Assembly (NCBI GenBank): GCA_029858755.1
Contig: JAOUEK010000021.1
Span: forward strand, 1-11,032
Source of the DNA: Thermoleophilia bacterium
GTDB lineage: Bacteria; Actinomycetota; Thermoleophilia; Gaiellales; Gaiellaceae
Reading direction: 5' to 3'
DNA length: 11,032 nt
Within the stretch, counting starts at the first letter, position 1. The number at the start of each line of letters is the position of its first letter. A program made the translations under genes and the position numbers. This document shows, piece after piece, positions 1-6,312 of this stretch. Below the pieces are notes generated by a model that saw only the letters and a list, made by a program, of their open reading frames with translations, did not search any database and had not been told where the DNA came from.

Positions 1-1
1 G

Positions 2-145
2 CTCGTGAACCTGATCTGGCTGGCGGGCCTCGTCTTCCTCGGTGGCTCGCTGATCACTCTCTGGCCCGATGCGCGCGAGGAGCGGCGGCTCGCCACCCGC
101 TATGCGGAGGTGGGGGCGCCGGCAGGGGCGCCGCCGTCGCCGTGA
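2..145 (+). CDS. ccmF: C-terminal end of cytochrome c maturation protein CcmF (5' truncated by window)
   Basis: Only the last 47 codons lie in the window; the reading frame is already open at base 2 and ends with TGA at 143-145. The fragment has one hydrophobic segment (LVNLIWLAGLVFLGGSL, then ITLWPD) followed by a charged, Ala/Pro-rich tail. That matches the last transmembrane helix of CcmF-type haem lyases, whose helix carries a similar Leu-Val-x-Leu-Ile-Trp-x-Gly-Gly pattern. CcmF is the membrane component that attaches haem to apocytochrome c in system I maturation. The next gene starts inside this stop codon (GTGA overlap) and looks like CcmI, which supports a ccm operon. The assignment rests on a short tail plus context; another polytopic membrane protein remains possible. 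Confidence 0.6.
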   Translation, partial: LVNLIWLAGLVFLGGSLITLWPDAREERRLATRYAEVGAPAGAPPSP

Positions 146-453
146 CGGCGGCGCTGGCGCTCGCAGCGCTGCTCGCGATCGCGTGCGTCGTCCTCGTCGC
201 GCTGCCGTTTCTCCGGGAGCCCGAGCCGGCAACCGATCATCTCGACGACCTCGACCCGGAGGCGCGGGAGCGACTCGAGCTCGCCGAGGCCCGTGACCGT
301 GCGCTCGAGGCGCTGCGCGAGCTGGAAGCGGACCATCGCGCGGGCCGCGTCGACGACGAGAGCTATCGGGCGGCGGTCGGAGGCCTCCGCCGTGAGGCCG
401 CGGAGGCGCTGCGCGCGCTGGACGCCAGGCAGGACCGGCCGACCGATCGTTGA
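142..453 (+). CDS. Short CcmI-like membrane-anchored protein
   Basis: A 103-residue protein starting at GTG 142, which overlaps the upstream TGA by 4 bases. Residues 2-21 form one hydrophobic helix (TAALALAALLAIACVVLVAL). The rest is a highly charged helical region (about residues 38-95) rich in Glu, Arg and Ala. Its pattern ALRELEADHRAGRVDDESY closely resembles the segment after the first helix of CcmI, where a family-typical 'L-x-E-L-E-x-D-x-x-x-G-x-[IL/V]-x-x-x-x-Y' block is seen. CcmI carries apocytochrome c to the CcmF/H haem ligation machinery. Full CcmI has a second helix and a periplasmic TPR domain; this protein has neither, so it is only the N-terminal module. No good Shine-Dalgarno sits close to the GTG, so translation is probably coupled to ccmF. 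Confidence 0.6.
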   Translation: MTAALALAALLAIACVVLVALPFLREPEPATDHLDDLDPEARERLELAEARDRALEALRELEADHRAGRVDDESYRAAVGGLRREAAEALRALDARQDRPTDR

Positions 454-464
454 AGATAGCCCGG

Positions 465-1646
465 ATGGGCCGTCGCTCAGCGGTCGCCGCTCTCGTTCTG
501 CTGCTGCTGGCAGCGCCCGCAGCCGGTGACCCGGGCGCCGAGAAGCAGCGTGTCGACTCCAGGATCGACGACCTGCGCGATCAGATCGCGACCGCCGACG
601 CCCAGGAGGGAGTGGTCACCCAGGAGCTGAGCACGATCGCCTCGCAGGTGCGCGCGGCCCAGGCCGCGGTCGAGGCCGAGCAGGCGGAGCTGACCGCAGT
701 GGAGCTGCGGCTCGCAGTGCAGCGAGACCGCCGCGAGCGCCTCGATCGGCAGGTCGCGGTGCTCGCCGAGCGCCTCGCGCGGCTGCGCAAGGAGGAAGCG
801 GTGTCCGTCGCCAGGCTGGAGCAGCGCGTGCGCGAGATCTACATGGCCGACGAGCCCGATCCCGTCGCGTTCGTGATCGGCGCGGCGTCGTTCTCCGACG
901 TGATCGACACGGTCGAGCTCCTCGACCGCATCGGTCGCCAGGACGAGCGGATCGCGCTCGACGTCGGTCGTGCGCGGGCGAGCATCGCCGCAGCCGCCGA
1001 CGAGGCGCGCGACGCGCGCAGCGAGGCACGGGCGGCGGAGCAGGAGATCGCGGCGCACGTCTCGGAGCAGCGCGCGATCCGTGACCGGCTGCTCGCGAGC
1101 CGCGACGCGCTCGCCGCCGCGGAAGGCGCGAAGCAGGAGACCCTGGGGGGGATCAGGGAGGATCGGGAGGAGTTCGTGCGCGAGGTCGAGGCCCTGCAGC
1201 GGCAGAGCGACGCCCTCGCTGCCCGGATCCGGGCCGCCCAGGAGCAGGCGTCGGCGTCCGGGTCGAGCCCCGCGCCGAGCCCCGGCGGGCTCGCGTGGCC
1301 GGTCAGCGGCCCCGTGGTCAGCGGCTTCGGGCCGCGCTGGGGGCGCATGCACGAGGGGATCGACATCGCCGTGCCGACGGGCACACCGGTACGGGCAGCC
1401 GCCCCCGGGGTCGTGATCCACGCCGACTGGCTCGGGGGCTACGGGCTGCTCGTCGTCGTCGATCACGGCGGCGGGCTGTCGACGGCGTACGCGCACAACT
1501 CGTCGCTCGTGCGTGGCGTCGGCTCGCAGGTGGCGCAGGGCGACGTCCTCTCCTACAGCGGTAGCACGGGCCGCTCGAGCGGCCCGCACGTGCACTTCGA
1601 GGTGCGGGTGAACGGGGCCGCGGTCGACCCACTCGGCTACCTGTAG
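465..1646 (+). CDS. Secreted coiled-coil M23 (LytM/EnvC-type) peptidase
   Basis: From ATG 465 the product is 393 residues; an in-frame TTG at 450 overlaps the previous stop (TTGA) and would add 5 residues. Neither start has a strong Shine-Dalgarno. The N-terminus is a signal peptide: two Arg, then AVAALVLLLLAAPAAG. Residues about 25-255 are a long Ala/Glu/Arg/Gln heptad-like coiled coil, as in EnvC and actinobacterial NlpC/M23 exporters. The last ~110 residues are a peptidase M23 domain with intact zinc ligands: H and D in the MHEGIDIAVP segment and the HVHFE motif near the C-terminus, plus the family GFGPRWGR and YAHNSSL blocks. It should cleave peptidoglycan cross-bridges or peptides outside the membrane; the coiled coil suggests regulation by, or contact with, a divisome or membrane partner. 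It ends just before a convergent gene, separated by a hairpin. Domain call is firm; exact substrate is unknown. Confidence 0.9.
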   Translation: MGRRSAVAALVLLLLAAPAAGDPGAEKQRVDSRIDDLRDQIATADAQEGVVTQELSTIASQVRAAQAAVEAEQAELTAVELRLAVQRDRRERLDRQVAVLAERLARLRKEEAVSVARLEQRVREIYMADEPDPVAFVIGAASFSDVIDTVELLDRIGRQDERIALDVGRARASIAAAADEARDARSEARAAEQEIAAHVSEQRAIRDRLLASRDALAAAEGAKQETLGGIREDREEFVREVEALQRQSDALAARIRAAQEQASASGSSPAPSPGGLAWPVSGPVVSGFGPRWGRMHEGIDIAVPTGTPVRAAAPGVVIHADWLGGYGLLVVVDHGGGLSTAYAHNSSLVRGVGSQVAQGDVLSYSGSTGRSSGPHVHFEVRVNGAAVDPLGYL

Positions 1647-1653
1647 CTGGGAT

Positions 1654-1673
1654 CGGCTCGACCGCTCGAGCCG
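1654..1673. terminator. Bidirectional hairpin between convergent genes
   Basis: CGGCTCGA, a CCGC loop and TCGAGCCG form a perfect 8-bp stem with a 4-base loop in the 27-bp gap between the M23 peptidase stop (1646) and the hpt stop (1674, opposite strand). It directly abuts the hpt TGA. There is no T-run on either side, so it is not a canonical intrinsic terminator, but its symmetry and placement fit a shared terminator or an mRNA 3'-end stabiliser for both transcripts. Confidence 0.5.
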
Positions 1674-2276
1674 TCAGGCTGCGAGCTCCGAGGAGCCGCC
1701 CGTGTCGTCGATGCCCACGGGCAGCTCGTCGGCGACGACGACGTGGAGGTCCGGGAGCGCGCGCCAGCGCTCGTCCAGCCCGAGCCCGTAGCCGGCGAAC
1801 AGCTCGTCCGGCACCGTGAAGCCGATCCACCTGAGCGGCACATCGTCGACGAGGCGGCGGTACGGCCGGTCGAGCAGCGTCACCGCCGAGAGCGAAGCCG
1901 GCCCACGGAGCGCGAGCGTGCGTACGAGGAAGCCGAGCGTCAGCCCCGTGTCGACGACGTCCTCCACGATCACGAGGTGCCGGCCCTTGACCGGCGCGTC
2001 GAGGTCCTTCAGCAGCCGCACGGCGTCGCCGTCGCCACCGAGGTAGGGCGCAAGCTCGATCACGTCCAGCTCGTGCGGCACCGGCAAGGCGCGAGAGAGG
2101 TCGGCGAGGAACACGGTGCTCGACTTGAGCGGCGCGATCAACAACGGCTCGAGCCCCGCGAGCTCGTCCGCCATCGACCGCCCGAGCTCCCCGACGCGCA
2201 CCGCGATCTCGTCGCGGGACAGGTACACGTCGCCGATCGGGTGGCCCTGCTCGCGCAGTGGGCCCGCGCTCGACAT
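1674..2276 (-). CDS. hpt: Hypoxanthine phosphoribosyltransferase family protein, variant active-site loops
   Basis: A 200-residue protein starting at ATG 2276 with an AGGA three bases upstream. HPRT salvages hypoxanthine/guanine to IMP/GMP using PRPP in the cytosol. The whole fold is recognisable: VYLSRDEI near residue 17, PPi loop around 48-53, the RLLKDLDAPVKG segment (87-98), the PRPP loop VIVEDVVDTG (102-111) with E105, D106 and the catalytic-base position D109, then LLDRPYRR and the IGFTVPDELFAGYGL block (151-165) typical of the family. Two points are odd. The PPi loop reads APLKSS rather than the usual G-[LV]-L-[KR]-G-S. The flexible catalytic loop has APYLGG where the conserved Ser-Tyr (SSYG) should be, and that loop is about two residues shorter than in E. 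coli Hpt (alignment from memory). It may therefore be a divergent HPRT or a related 6-oxopurine or regulatory PRTase. It lies 22 bp downstream of a nuclease-like gene on the same strand. Confidence 0.85.
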   Translation of the reverse strand: MSSAGPLREQGHPIGDVYLSRDEIAVRVGELGRSMADELAGLEPLLIAPLKSSTVFLADLSRALPVPHELDVIELAPYLGGDGDAVRLLKDLDAPVKGRHLVIVEDVVDTGLTLGFLVRTLALRGPASLSAVTLLDRPYRRLVDDVPLRWIGFTVPDELFAGYGLGLDERWRALPDLHVVVADELPVGIDDTGGSSELAA

Positions 2277-2298
2277 CAGTCCTGACTCACGGTCGCGG

Positions 2299-2634
<336 letters not shown>

Positions 2635-2650
2635 GTAGGCCCGGAAGCCG

Positions 2651-2656
2651 TGTCTA
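2651..2656 (-). promoter_or_regulatory. Candidate -10 box for the nuclease-hpt operon
   Basis: On the minus strand the hexamer reads TAGACA, ending 16 bases before ATG 2634, which fits an actinobacterial TAnnnT-like -10 with a very short leader. No convincing -35 is visible about 17 bases further upstream. This is a weak single-motif prediction. Confidence 0.25.
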
Positions 2657-2679
2657 CCCGTTGGCTCGGACGGCACTGG

Positions 2680-2720
2680 AGCCACGGTAGCCACCTCCCC
2701 GGACAGCCTCCCCCGTGGCT
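2680..2720. promoter_or_regulatory. AGCCAC direct and inverted repeats in the divergent intergenic region
   Basis: AGCCAC occurs at 2680-2685 and again at 2689-2694 (9-bp register), and its reverse complement GTGGCT lies at 2715-2720. These sit between the divergent nuclease-hpt and phosphoesterase-cDPG operons, where a shared operator would be expected. The sequence is GC-rich and hexamers recur by chance, so this is a suggestion only. Confidence 0.2.
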
Positions 2721-2757
2721 GCAGGGAAACCCCTGGTAGCGGGGGGTCACGGCCTCG

Positions 2758-2763
2758 TAGACT
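2758..2763 (+). promoter_or_regulatory. TAGACT -10-like box, possible leaderless start of the phosphoesterase operon
   Basis: TAGACT lies 7 bases before ATG 2771. A TAnnnT box at this distance places the transcript start at or next to the A of ATG, the arrangement of leaderless mRNAs common in Actinobacteria. No Shine-Dalgarno precedes the ATG, which supports this reading. No clear -35 is visible. Confidence 0.4.
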
Positions 2764-2770
2764 GCGATGA

Positions 2771-3568
2771 ATGGCGTCCCCGTCCACGTATCGCATCGCG
2801 CACATCTCCGACCTGCACTGCGGTGGCCCCTACTTCGAGCCCAACCTCCTGGTGCGGGCGATCAGCGAGATCAACGACGTCGCGCCCGACGTCGTCGTGT
2901 GCACGGGCGATCTCACCACCTTCGGCTTCCGGCACGAGTACCAGACGGCGCGCGACTATCTCGACCGTCTCGACTGCGAGTCGCTCGTCGTCGTGCCCGG
3001 GAACCACGATTCGCGCAACGTCGGCTACGTCCACTTCGAGGAGCTGTTCGGACCGCGCAACTCCGTCCTGCGGCGCGACGGGCTGGCGATCGTCGCCATC
3101 GACTCGACGGAGCCCGACCTCGACCACGGGCAGATCGGGCGCGGGCGGTACCCGTGGATCGAGCAGGAGTTCGCCGATCCGGCTGCGCTCAAGGTGTTCG
3201 TGCTGCACCACCATCTGCTGCCGGTACCCGGCACCGGGCGCGAGCGGAACGTCGTCTACGACGCCGGCGACGCGATCGAGTGCCTGCTGCGCTCGGGCGT
3301 CCACCTCGTGCTCTCCGGGCACAAGCACGTCCCCTACGCCTGGCGCCTCGAGGACCTCTTCGTCGTCAACACCGGGACCGTCTCGTCACTCCGCCTCAGG
3401 GGCAACACCCGGCCCTGTTACAACCTGATCGAGGTATCGGGGGCGCACGTCGACATCTGGCGCAAGCACCCCTTCCACGGGCAGGAGAAGATCATCCAGT
3501 TCTCGGTCGACACGCTCGAGTACGAGAAGTACACGGGCCGCATCGAGCGCGAGGTGTCGCCGCGGTGA
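2771..3568 (+). CDS. Calcineurin-like metallophosphoesterase (CpdA-like)
   Basis: A 265-residue cytosolic protein. All class III metallophosphoesterase metal-binding motifs are present in order: HISDLH (D14, H16), CTGDLTTFG (D47), VVPGNHDSRN (N79, H80), VLHHHLLPVPG (H146-H148) and LSGHKHVPYAW (H184, H186). The overall pattern, including the HHHLLPVP loop, is closest to cyclic-nucleotide phosphodiesterase (CpdA/Icc)-like enzymes, but members also hydrolyse other phosphodiesters and pyrophosphates (ApaH and LpxH are pyrophosphate-cleaving relatives). ATG 2771 was chosen because the conserved first motif begins at residue 11; an ATG at 2767 is in another frame. The stop overlaps the GTG of the cDPG synthetase gene by 4 bases, so it is the first gene of the operon. 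A role in hydrolysing cyclic 2,3-diphosphoglycerate or a related phosphate ester is attractive but inferred from position only. Confidence 0.9.
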   Translation: MASPSTYRIAHISDLHCGGPYFEPNLLVRAISEINDVAPDVVVCTGDLTTFGFRHEYQTARDYLDRLDCESLVVVPGNHDSRNVGYVHFEELFGPRNSVLRRDGLAIVAIDSTEPDLDHGQIGRGRYPWIEQEFADPAALKVFVLHHHLLPVPGTGRERNVVYDAGDAIECLLRSGVHLVLSGHKHVPYAWRLEDLFVVNTGTVSSLRLRGNTRPCYNLIEVSGAHVDIWRKHPFHGQEKIIQFSVDTLEYEKYTGRIEREVSPR

Positions 3569-4851
3569 GACGCGTCCTCGCCCTCGTCGACGGCGAGCAC
3601 TACGCGCCGGTCGTCCGCGACGCGCTCGCGGGGCTCGACGACGAGGTCGTGGCGGCGGTGCTCGTCGGTGGCACCGAGAAGCTCCGCGGAGGCGAGGACT
3701 ACGGCGTGCCGCTCCGCGAGAGCGTCGAGGGCGCGATCGACGAGCTGGCGCCGGATGCCGTCGTCGACCTCTCCGACGAGCCGGTGCTGGGGCCGGTCGA
3801 GCGGTTTCGACTGGCCAGCCGTGTGCTCGCGCACGGCATCCCCTACGAGGGGCCCGACTTCCGCCTGGAGCCGCCGCGCTTCCATCCGGTCGATGTCCCC
3901 TCGCTCGTCGTCTGCGGCACCGGCAAGCGCGTGGGCAAGACCGCCGTCACGGGGTTCCTGGTGCGGCAGCTCGCGCGCCGCCGCCGCGTCGTCGTCGTGG
4001 CGATGGGGCGCGGTGGCCCGGCCGAGCCGGAGGTCGTCACCGTCCCGCCGACGGTCGAGGCCCTCGTCGCGCTCTCACGGTCGGGCCGGCACGCGGCCTC
4101 CGATCACCTGGAGACGGCGGCGCTCGCCGGCGTGGAGACCGTCGGCTGCCGGCGTTGCGGGGGAGGGCTTGCGGGCGCCGTCGCGACGTCGAACGTGCTG
4201 GAGGGGGCTGCCGTCGCCGCGGGGCTCGACCCCGAGCTGGTCGTGTTCGACGGGTCCGGCGCCGCGTTGCCGCCGATCGCCGCCGAGCGACGGGTGCTCG
4301 TCGTCGGCTCGCTCCAGGAGCACCACGTCGCCACCGGGTACCTGAACGCCTACCGGGCGCTCCTCGCCGACCTCGTCGTGGTCACGATGGCGGAGGAAGG
4401 CACACCGCACGCGCGGCTCGCGAACGACCTCCAGGCGCTTGTCCGCCCCGGCGTCCCCGTCGTGCGGACGATCCTCCGACCGCGGCCCGCCGAGGCCGTC
4501 GCGGGCGAGCGGGTCGCGTACTTCGGGACGGCGCCGGCCGCGCAGCACGAGCGGATCGCCGTCGAGCTGGGTGACGTCCACGGGGCGCACGTCACGCACG
4601 TCTCCGGGGCGCTCGCCGACCGCGCGCAGCTCCGCGCGGAGCTCGGGAGCGTCGACGCCGACACCTTCGTCGTGGAGCTGAAGGCGGCGGCGGTCGACGT
4701 CGTCGTCGAGGAGGCGATGCGTCGCGGCGCCCGCGTCGTCCTGGCTGCGAACGAGGTGGTGCCGCTCGCCGGCGAGCCGGGGCTCGCGGGCGAGCTCCAG
4801 CGGCTCGCCGACGAGGCGGTCTCGGCGTCGCGCAGCGGAGTCGCCTCGTGA
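3565..4851 (+). CDS. cpgS: Cyclic 2,3-diphosphoglycerate synthetase homologue (COG2403-type P-loop protein)
   Basis: A 428-residue protein from GTG 3565, with GAGGTG at 3551-3556 as Shine-Dalgarno and a 4-base overlap with the upstream stop. The characterised archaeal enzyme uses ATP to form the intramolecular pyrophosphate of cDPG from 2,3-diphosphoglycerate. Family hallmarks recognised: LVDGEHYAPVVRD at the N-terminus, VGGTEKL (34-40), DYGVP, DLSDEPVLGP, YEGPDFRLEPPRF, a deviant P-loop GTGKRVGKT (118-126, dethiobiotin-synthetase-like spacing), VAMGRGGP, a GCRRCGGGLAGA cluster, VVFDGSGAALPP, and the C-terminal VELKAAAVDVVVEEA block. No membrane segments are seen. Length is slightly below what I recall for the archaeal enzymes (about 450-460). 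Coupled 2-phosphoglycerate kinase downstream supplies exactly the substrate needed, which greatly strengthens the call. Some bacterial members are annotated only as predicted GTPases, so activity remains to be shown. Confidence 0.85.
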   Translation: MRRVLALVDGEHYAPVVRDALAGLDDEVVAAVLVGGTEKLRGGEDYGVPLRESVEGAIDELAPDAVVDLSDEPVLGPVERFRLASRVLAHGIPYEGPDFRLEPPRFHPVDVPSLVVCGTGKRVGKTAVTGFLVRQLARRRRVVVVAMGRGGPAEPEVVTVPPTVEALVALSRSGRHAASDHLETAALAGVETVGCRRCGGGLAGAVATSNVLEGAAVAAGLDPELVVFDGSGAALPPIAAERRVLVVGSLQEHHVATGYLNAYRALLADLVVVTMAEEGTPHARLANDLQALVRPGVPVVRTILRPRPAEAVAGERVAYFGTAPAAQHERIAVELGDVHGAHVTHVSGALADRAQLRAELGSVDADTFVVELKAAAVDVVVEEAMRRGARVVLAANEVVPLAGEPGLAGELQRLADEAVSASRSGVAS

Positions 4852-5762
4852 GCGAGCGCCGCTACCTGGCCCCGCTCCCGCTCGGCGGCGACGACGGGCC
4901 GCCGTGGTCGAAGGGGCTGATGGCACGGGCCCTCGCGGCGACCGGGCTCTCGATGATCCGCGCGTACGATCTCGCGCGGTCCGCCGACGCGGACATGGCC
5001 GCGCGCGGCGACGACCGCCTCGACCTCGACCGGCTCGCCACGTTGGCCGCCGAGGTGCTGGGAGAGGACGAGGCGGAGCGCACGATGCGGCGCTTGCGTC
5101 GCCTTCAGGCGCTGCAGGAGCTCGACGTGCCGATCCTCGTGCTCGTCGGGGGCGCGACCGGCACGGGGAAGTCGACGATCGCGACGGAGGTGGCGCACCG
5201 GCTCGGCATCACTCGCGTCGCCTCAACGGACTTCATCCGGCAGACGATGCGTGCGTTCTTCTCCCGCGAGTTCATGCCCTCGGTGCACTACTCCAGCTTC
5301 GACGCCGGGCTGGGGCTGACGAAGGCGGAGGAGGACGAGGCCGGTGACCCGATGCTCCTCGGCTTCCTGGAGCAGACCCGGCGCGTGCTGGTCGGCGTGG
5401 AGGCGGCGATCGACCGGTCGCTCACCGAGCACTGGTCGACACTGCTCGAGGGCGTGCACCTCGTCCCCGGGATGATCAGCGTCGAGCGCCAGGACGCGCT
5501 CGTCGTGCACTGCGTGGTCGCGATCTCCGACGAGGAGGTGCACCGCAGTCACTTCTGGGTACGCGACCGGGCGACCGACGGCCTGCGACCGCTGGACAAG
5601 TACCTCGAGGGCATGCCGGAGATCCGGGCGATCCAGGACGCGCTGATCGAGCGCGCCCACAACGCAGACGTGCCGGTGATCGAGAACACGGGGCTCGACG
5701 CATCGGTGGGCGCGATCCTCGACCTCGTGCTCACGCGCGCCGGGCAGTTAGTGCACGCGTAG
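4848..5762 (+). CDS. pgk2: 2-phosphoglycerate kinase (COG2074) with N-terminal ATP-cone-like region
   Basis: A 304-residue protein from GTG 4848 (GTGA overlap with the synthetase stop; GGAG at 4837-4840 is the Shine-Dalgarno). It should phosphorylate 2-phosphoglycerate to 2,3-diphosphoglycerate with ATP. Residues about 18-90 (PPWSKGLMARALAATGL onward) look like the ATP-cone-type regulatory region that precedes the kinase in archaeal 2PGK. The kinase core has Walker A GATGTGKS (102-109), then VASTDFIRQTMR (124-135), FMPSVHYSSFDAG, a helical region with GVEAAIDRSL, and LLEGVHLVPG, the nucleotide-kinase-like pattern of the family. Length is normal for the family. The direct coupling to the cDPG synthetase homologue makes the biochemical order obvious. 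Alternatives would be another small-molecule kinase of the same superfamily (plant LPA1-like proteins are related), but context favours 2PGK. Confidence 0.88.
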   Translation: MSERRYLAPLPLGGDDGPPWSKGLMARALAATGLSMIRAYDLARSADADMAARGDDRLDLDRLATLAAEVLGEDEAERTMRRLRRLQALQELDVPILVLVGGATGTGKSTIATEVAHRLGITRVASTDFIRQTMRAFFSREFMPSVHYSSFDAGLGLTKAEEDEAGDPMLLGFLEQTRRVLVGVEAAIDRSLTEHWSTLLEGVHLVPGMISVERQDALVVHCVVAISDEEVHRSHFWVRDRATDGLRPLDKYLEGMPEIRAIQDALIERAHNADVPVIENTGLDASVGAILDLVLTRAGQLVHA

Positions 5763-5765
5763 ACT
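5760..5765 (+). promoter_or_regulatory. TAGACT box overlapping the 2PGK stop codon
   Basis: TAGACT (its TAG is the 2PGK stop codon) lies 6 bases before ATG 5772. It matches the box before the phosphoesterase gene. The only purine run (GGGG, 5767-5770) is too close to the ATG to work as a Shine-Dalgarno, so an internal leaderless promoter for the next gene is possible in addition to read-through from the operon. Confidence 0.3.
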
Positions 5766-5771
5766 CGGGGC

Positions 5772-6071
5772 ATGGTCACGAAGGACGACGTCGTCGAGGC
5801 GCTGCACGGCGTGGAGGATCCCGAGCTCGGGATGGACATCGTCGAGCTCGGCCTCTTCTACGACGCCGAGATCGAGGAGGAGCGCGTGAAGGTGATCCAC
5901 TCGCTCACCTCGATGGGGTGCCCGGCCGGCCCGATGATCCAGGAGGGCATCCACGACGCGGTGGCGGCGCTGCCGGGCGTGGCGGAGGTCGAGGTCGAGC
6001 TGACGTTCGACCCGCCCTGGACGCCCGACCGCATGTCCGAGGACGCGAAGTTCATCCTCGGCTTCGGTTAG
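5772..6071 (+). CDS. MIP18-family (DUF59, PaaD/SufT-like) metal-sulfur cluster assembly factor
   Basis: A 99-residue protein, normal length for a stand-alone DUF59 domain. Diagnostic segments are VEDPELGMDIVELGLFY (14-30), the SLTSMGCPAG motif with the conserved Cys50, LPGVAEVEVELTFDPPW (67-83) and TPDRMSEDAKFILGF at the end. Stand-alone members act in Fe-S cluster maturation or transfer (SufT) or accompany oxygenase assembly (PaaD). No suf or paa genes lie nearby in this window. It follows the 2PGK stop by 9 bp, so it is probably in the same transcript, though its relation to cDPG metabolism is unclear. ATG 5772 is the only sensible start. Confidence 0.9.
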   Translation: MVTKDDVVEALHGVEDPELGMDIVELGLFYDAEIEEERVKVIHSLTSMGCPAGPMIQEGIHDAVAALPGVAEVEVELTFDPPWTPDRMSEDAKFILGFG

Positions 6072-6312
6072 CCGTCACGAGCACCCGGTCGGGCCGCCAC
6101 GTCGGTTCCCGGCGCAGGACGCGGACGGGATCACGTCGGCGATCGCCATCGAGGTGCTGTCGGGCCGTCGGCGCTCAGCGAGCGGCGCTCCGACGCGGCA
6201 GCGGGAGGCGCGACGGGACCGGCAAGCGAGCGGATCTGCCTTTGGAGGTGGCGCAGCCGCCCGGTGATCCCCCCTCGCCGCGATCGGCGGCGGAGCACGC
6301 AACGCGAGCGGT
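6072..6312. other. Intergenic stretch with no recognised gene
   Basis: About 240 bases between the convergent MIP18-family and antitoxin-like genes. Open frames here translate to Arg/Ala/Pro-rich sequence typical of non-coding GC-rich DNA. A short hairpin, CGGCT(6059-6063)/AGCCG(6070-6074), spans the upstream stop codon, and CGCCG-CGAT-CGGCG occurs near 6280. Both have only 5-bp stems and no T-run, so they are at best weak terminators. No toxin gene was found next to the antitoxin. Confidence 0.5.

Noticed and set aside
477..1595. A 372-codon minus-strand frame opposite the M23 peptidase
   Set aside because: No recognisable domain; composition is typical of an antisense shadow of a coiled-coil gene.
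2728..2747. CCCC-TGGTAGC-GGGG hairpin in the divergent intergenic region
   Set aside because: Short homopolymeric stem with no riboswitch-like conserved elements around it; it lies upstream of the likely transcript start.
2767..4851. A 694-codon open frame that could read as an esterase-synthetase fusion
   Set aside because: Its first 266 codons are an Arg/Ala-rich out-of-frame reading of the phosphoesterase gene, which has all its motifs in the 2771 frame. The true synthetase begins at GTG 3565 with its own Shine-Dalgarno.
6100..6250. A plus-strand peptide containing DADGITSAIAIEVL, superficially like a DHH phosphoesterase motif
   Set aside because: It has no start codon or flanking conserved sequence and the frame soon becomes Arg/Gln/Ala-rich, so a chance match is more likely than a gene remnant.
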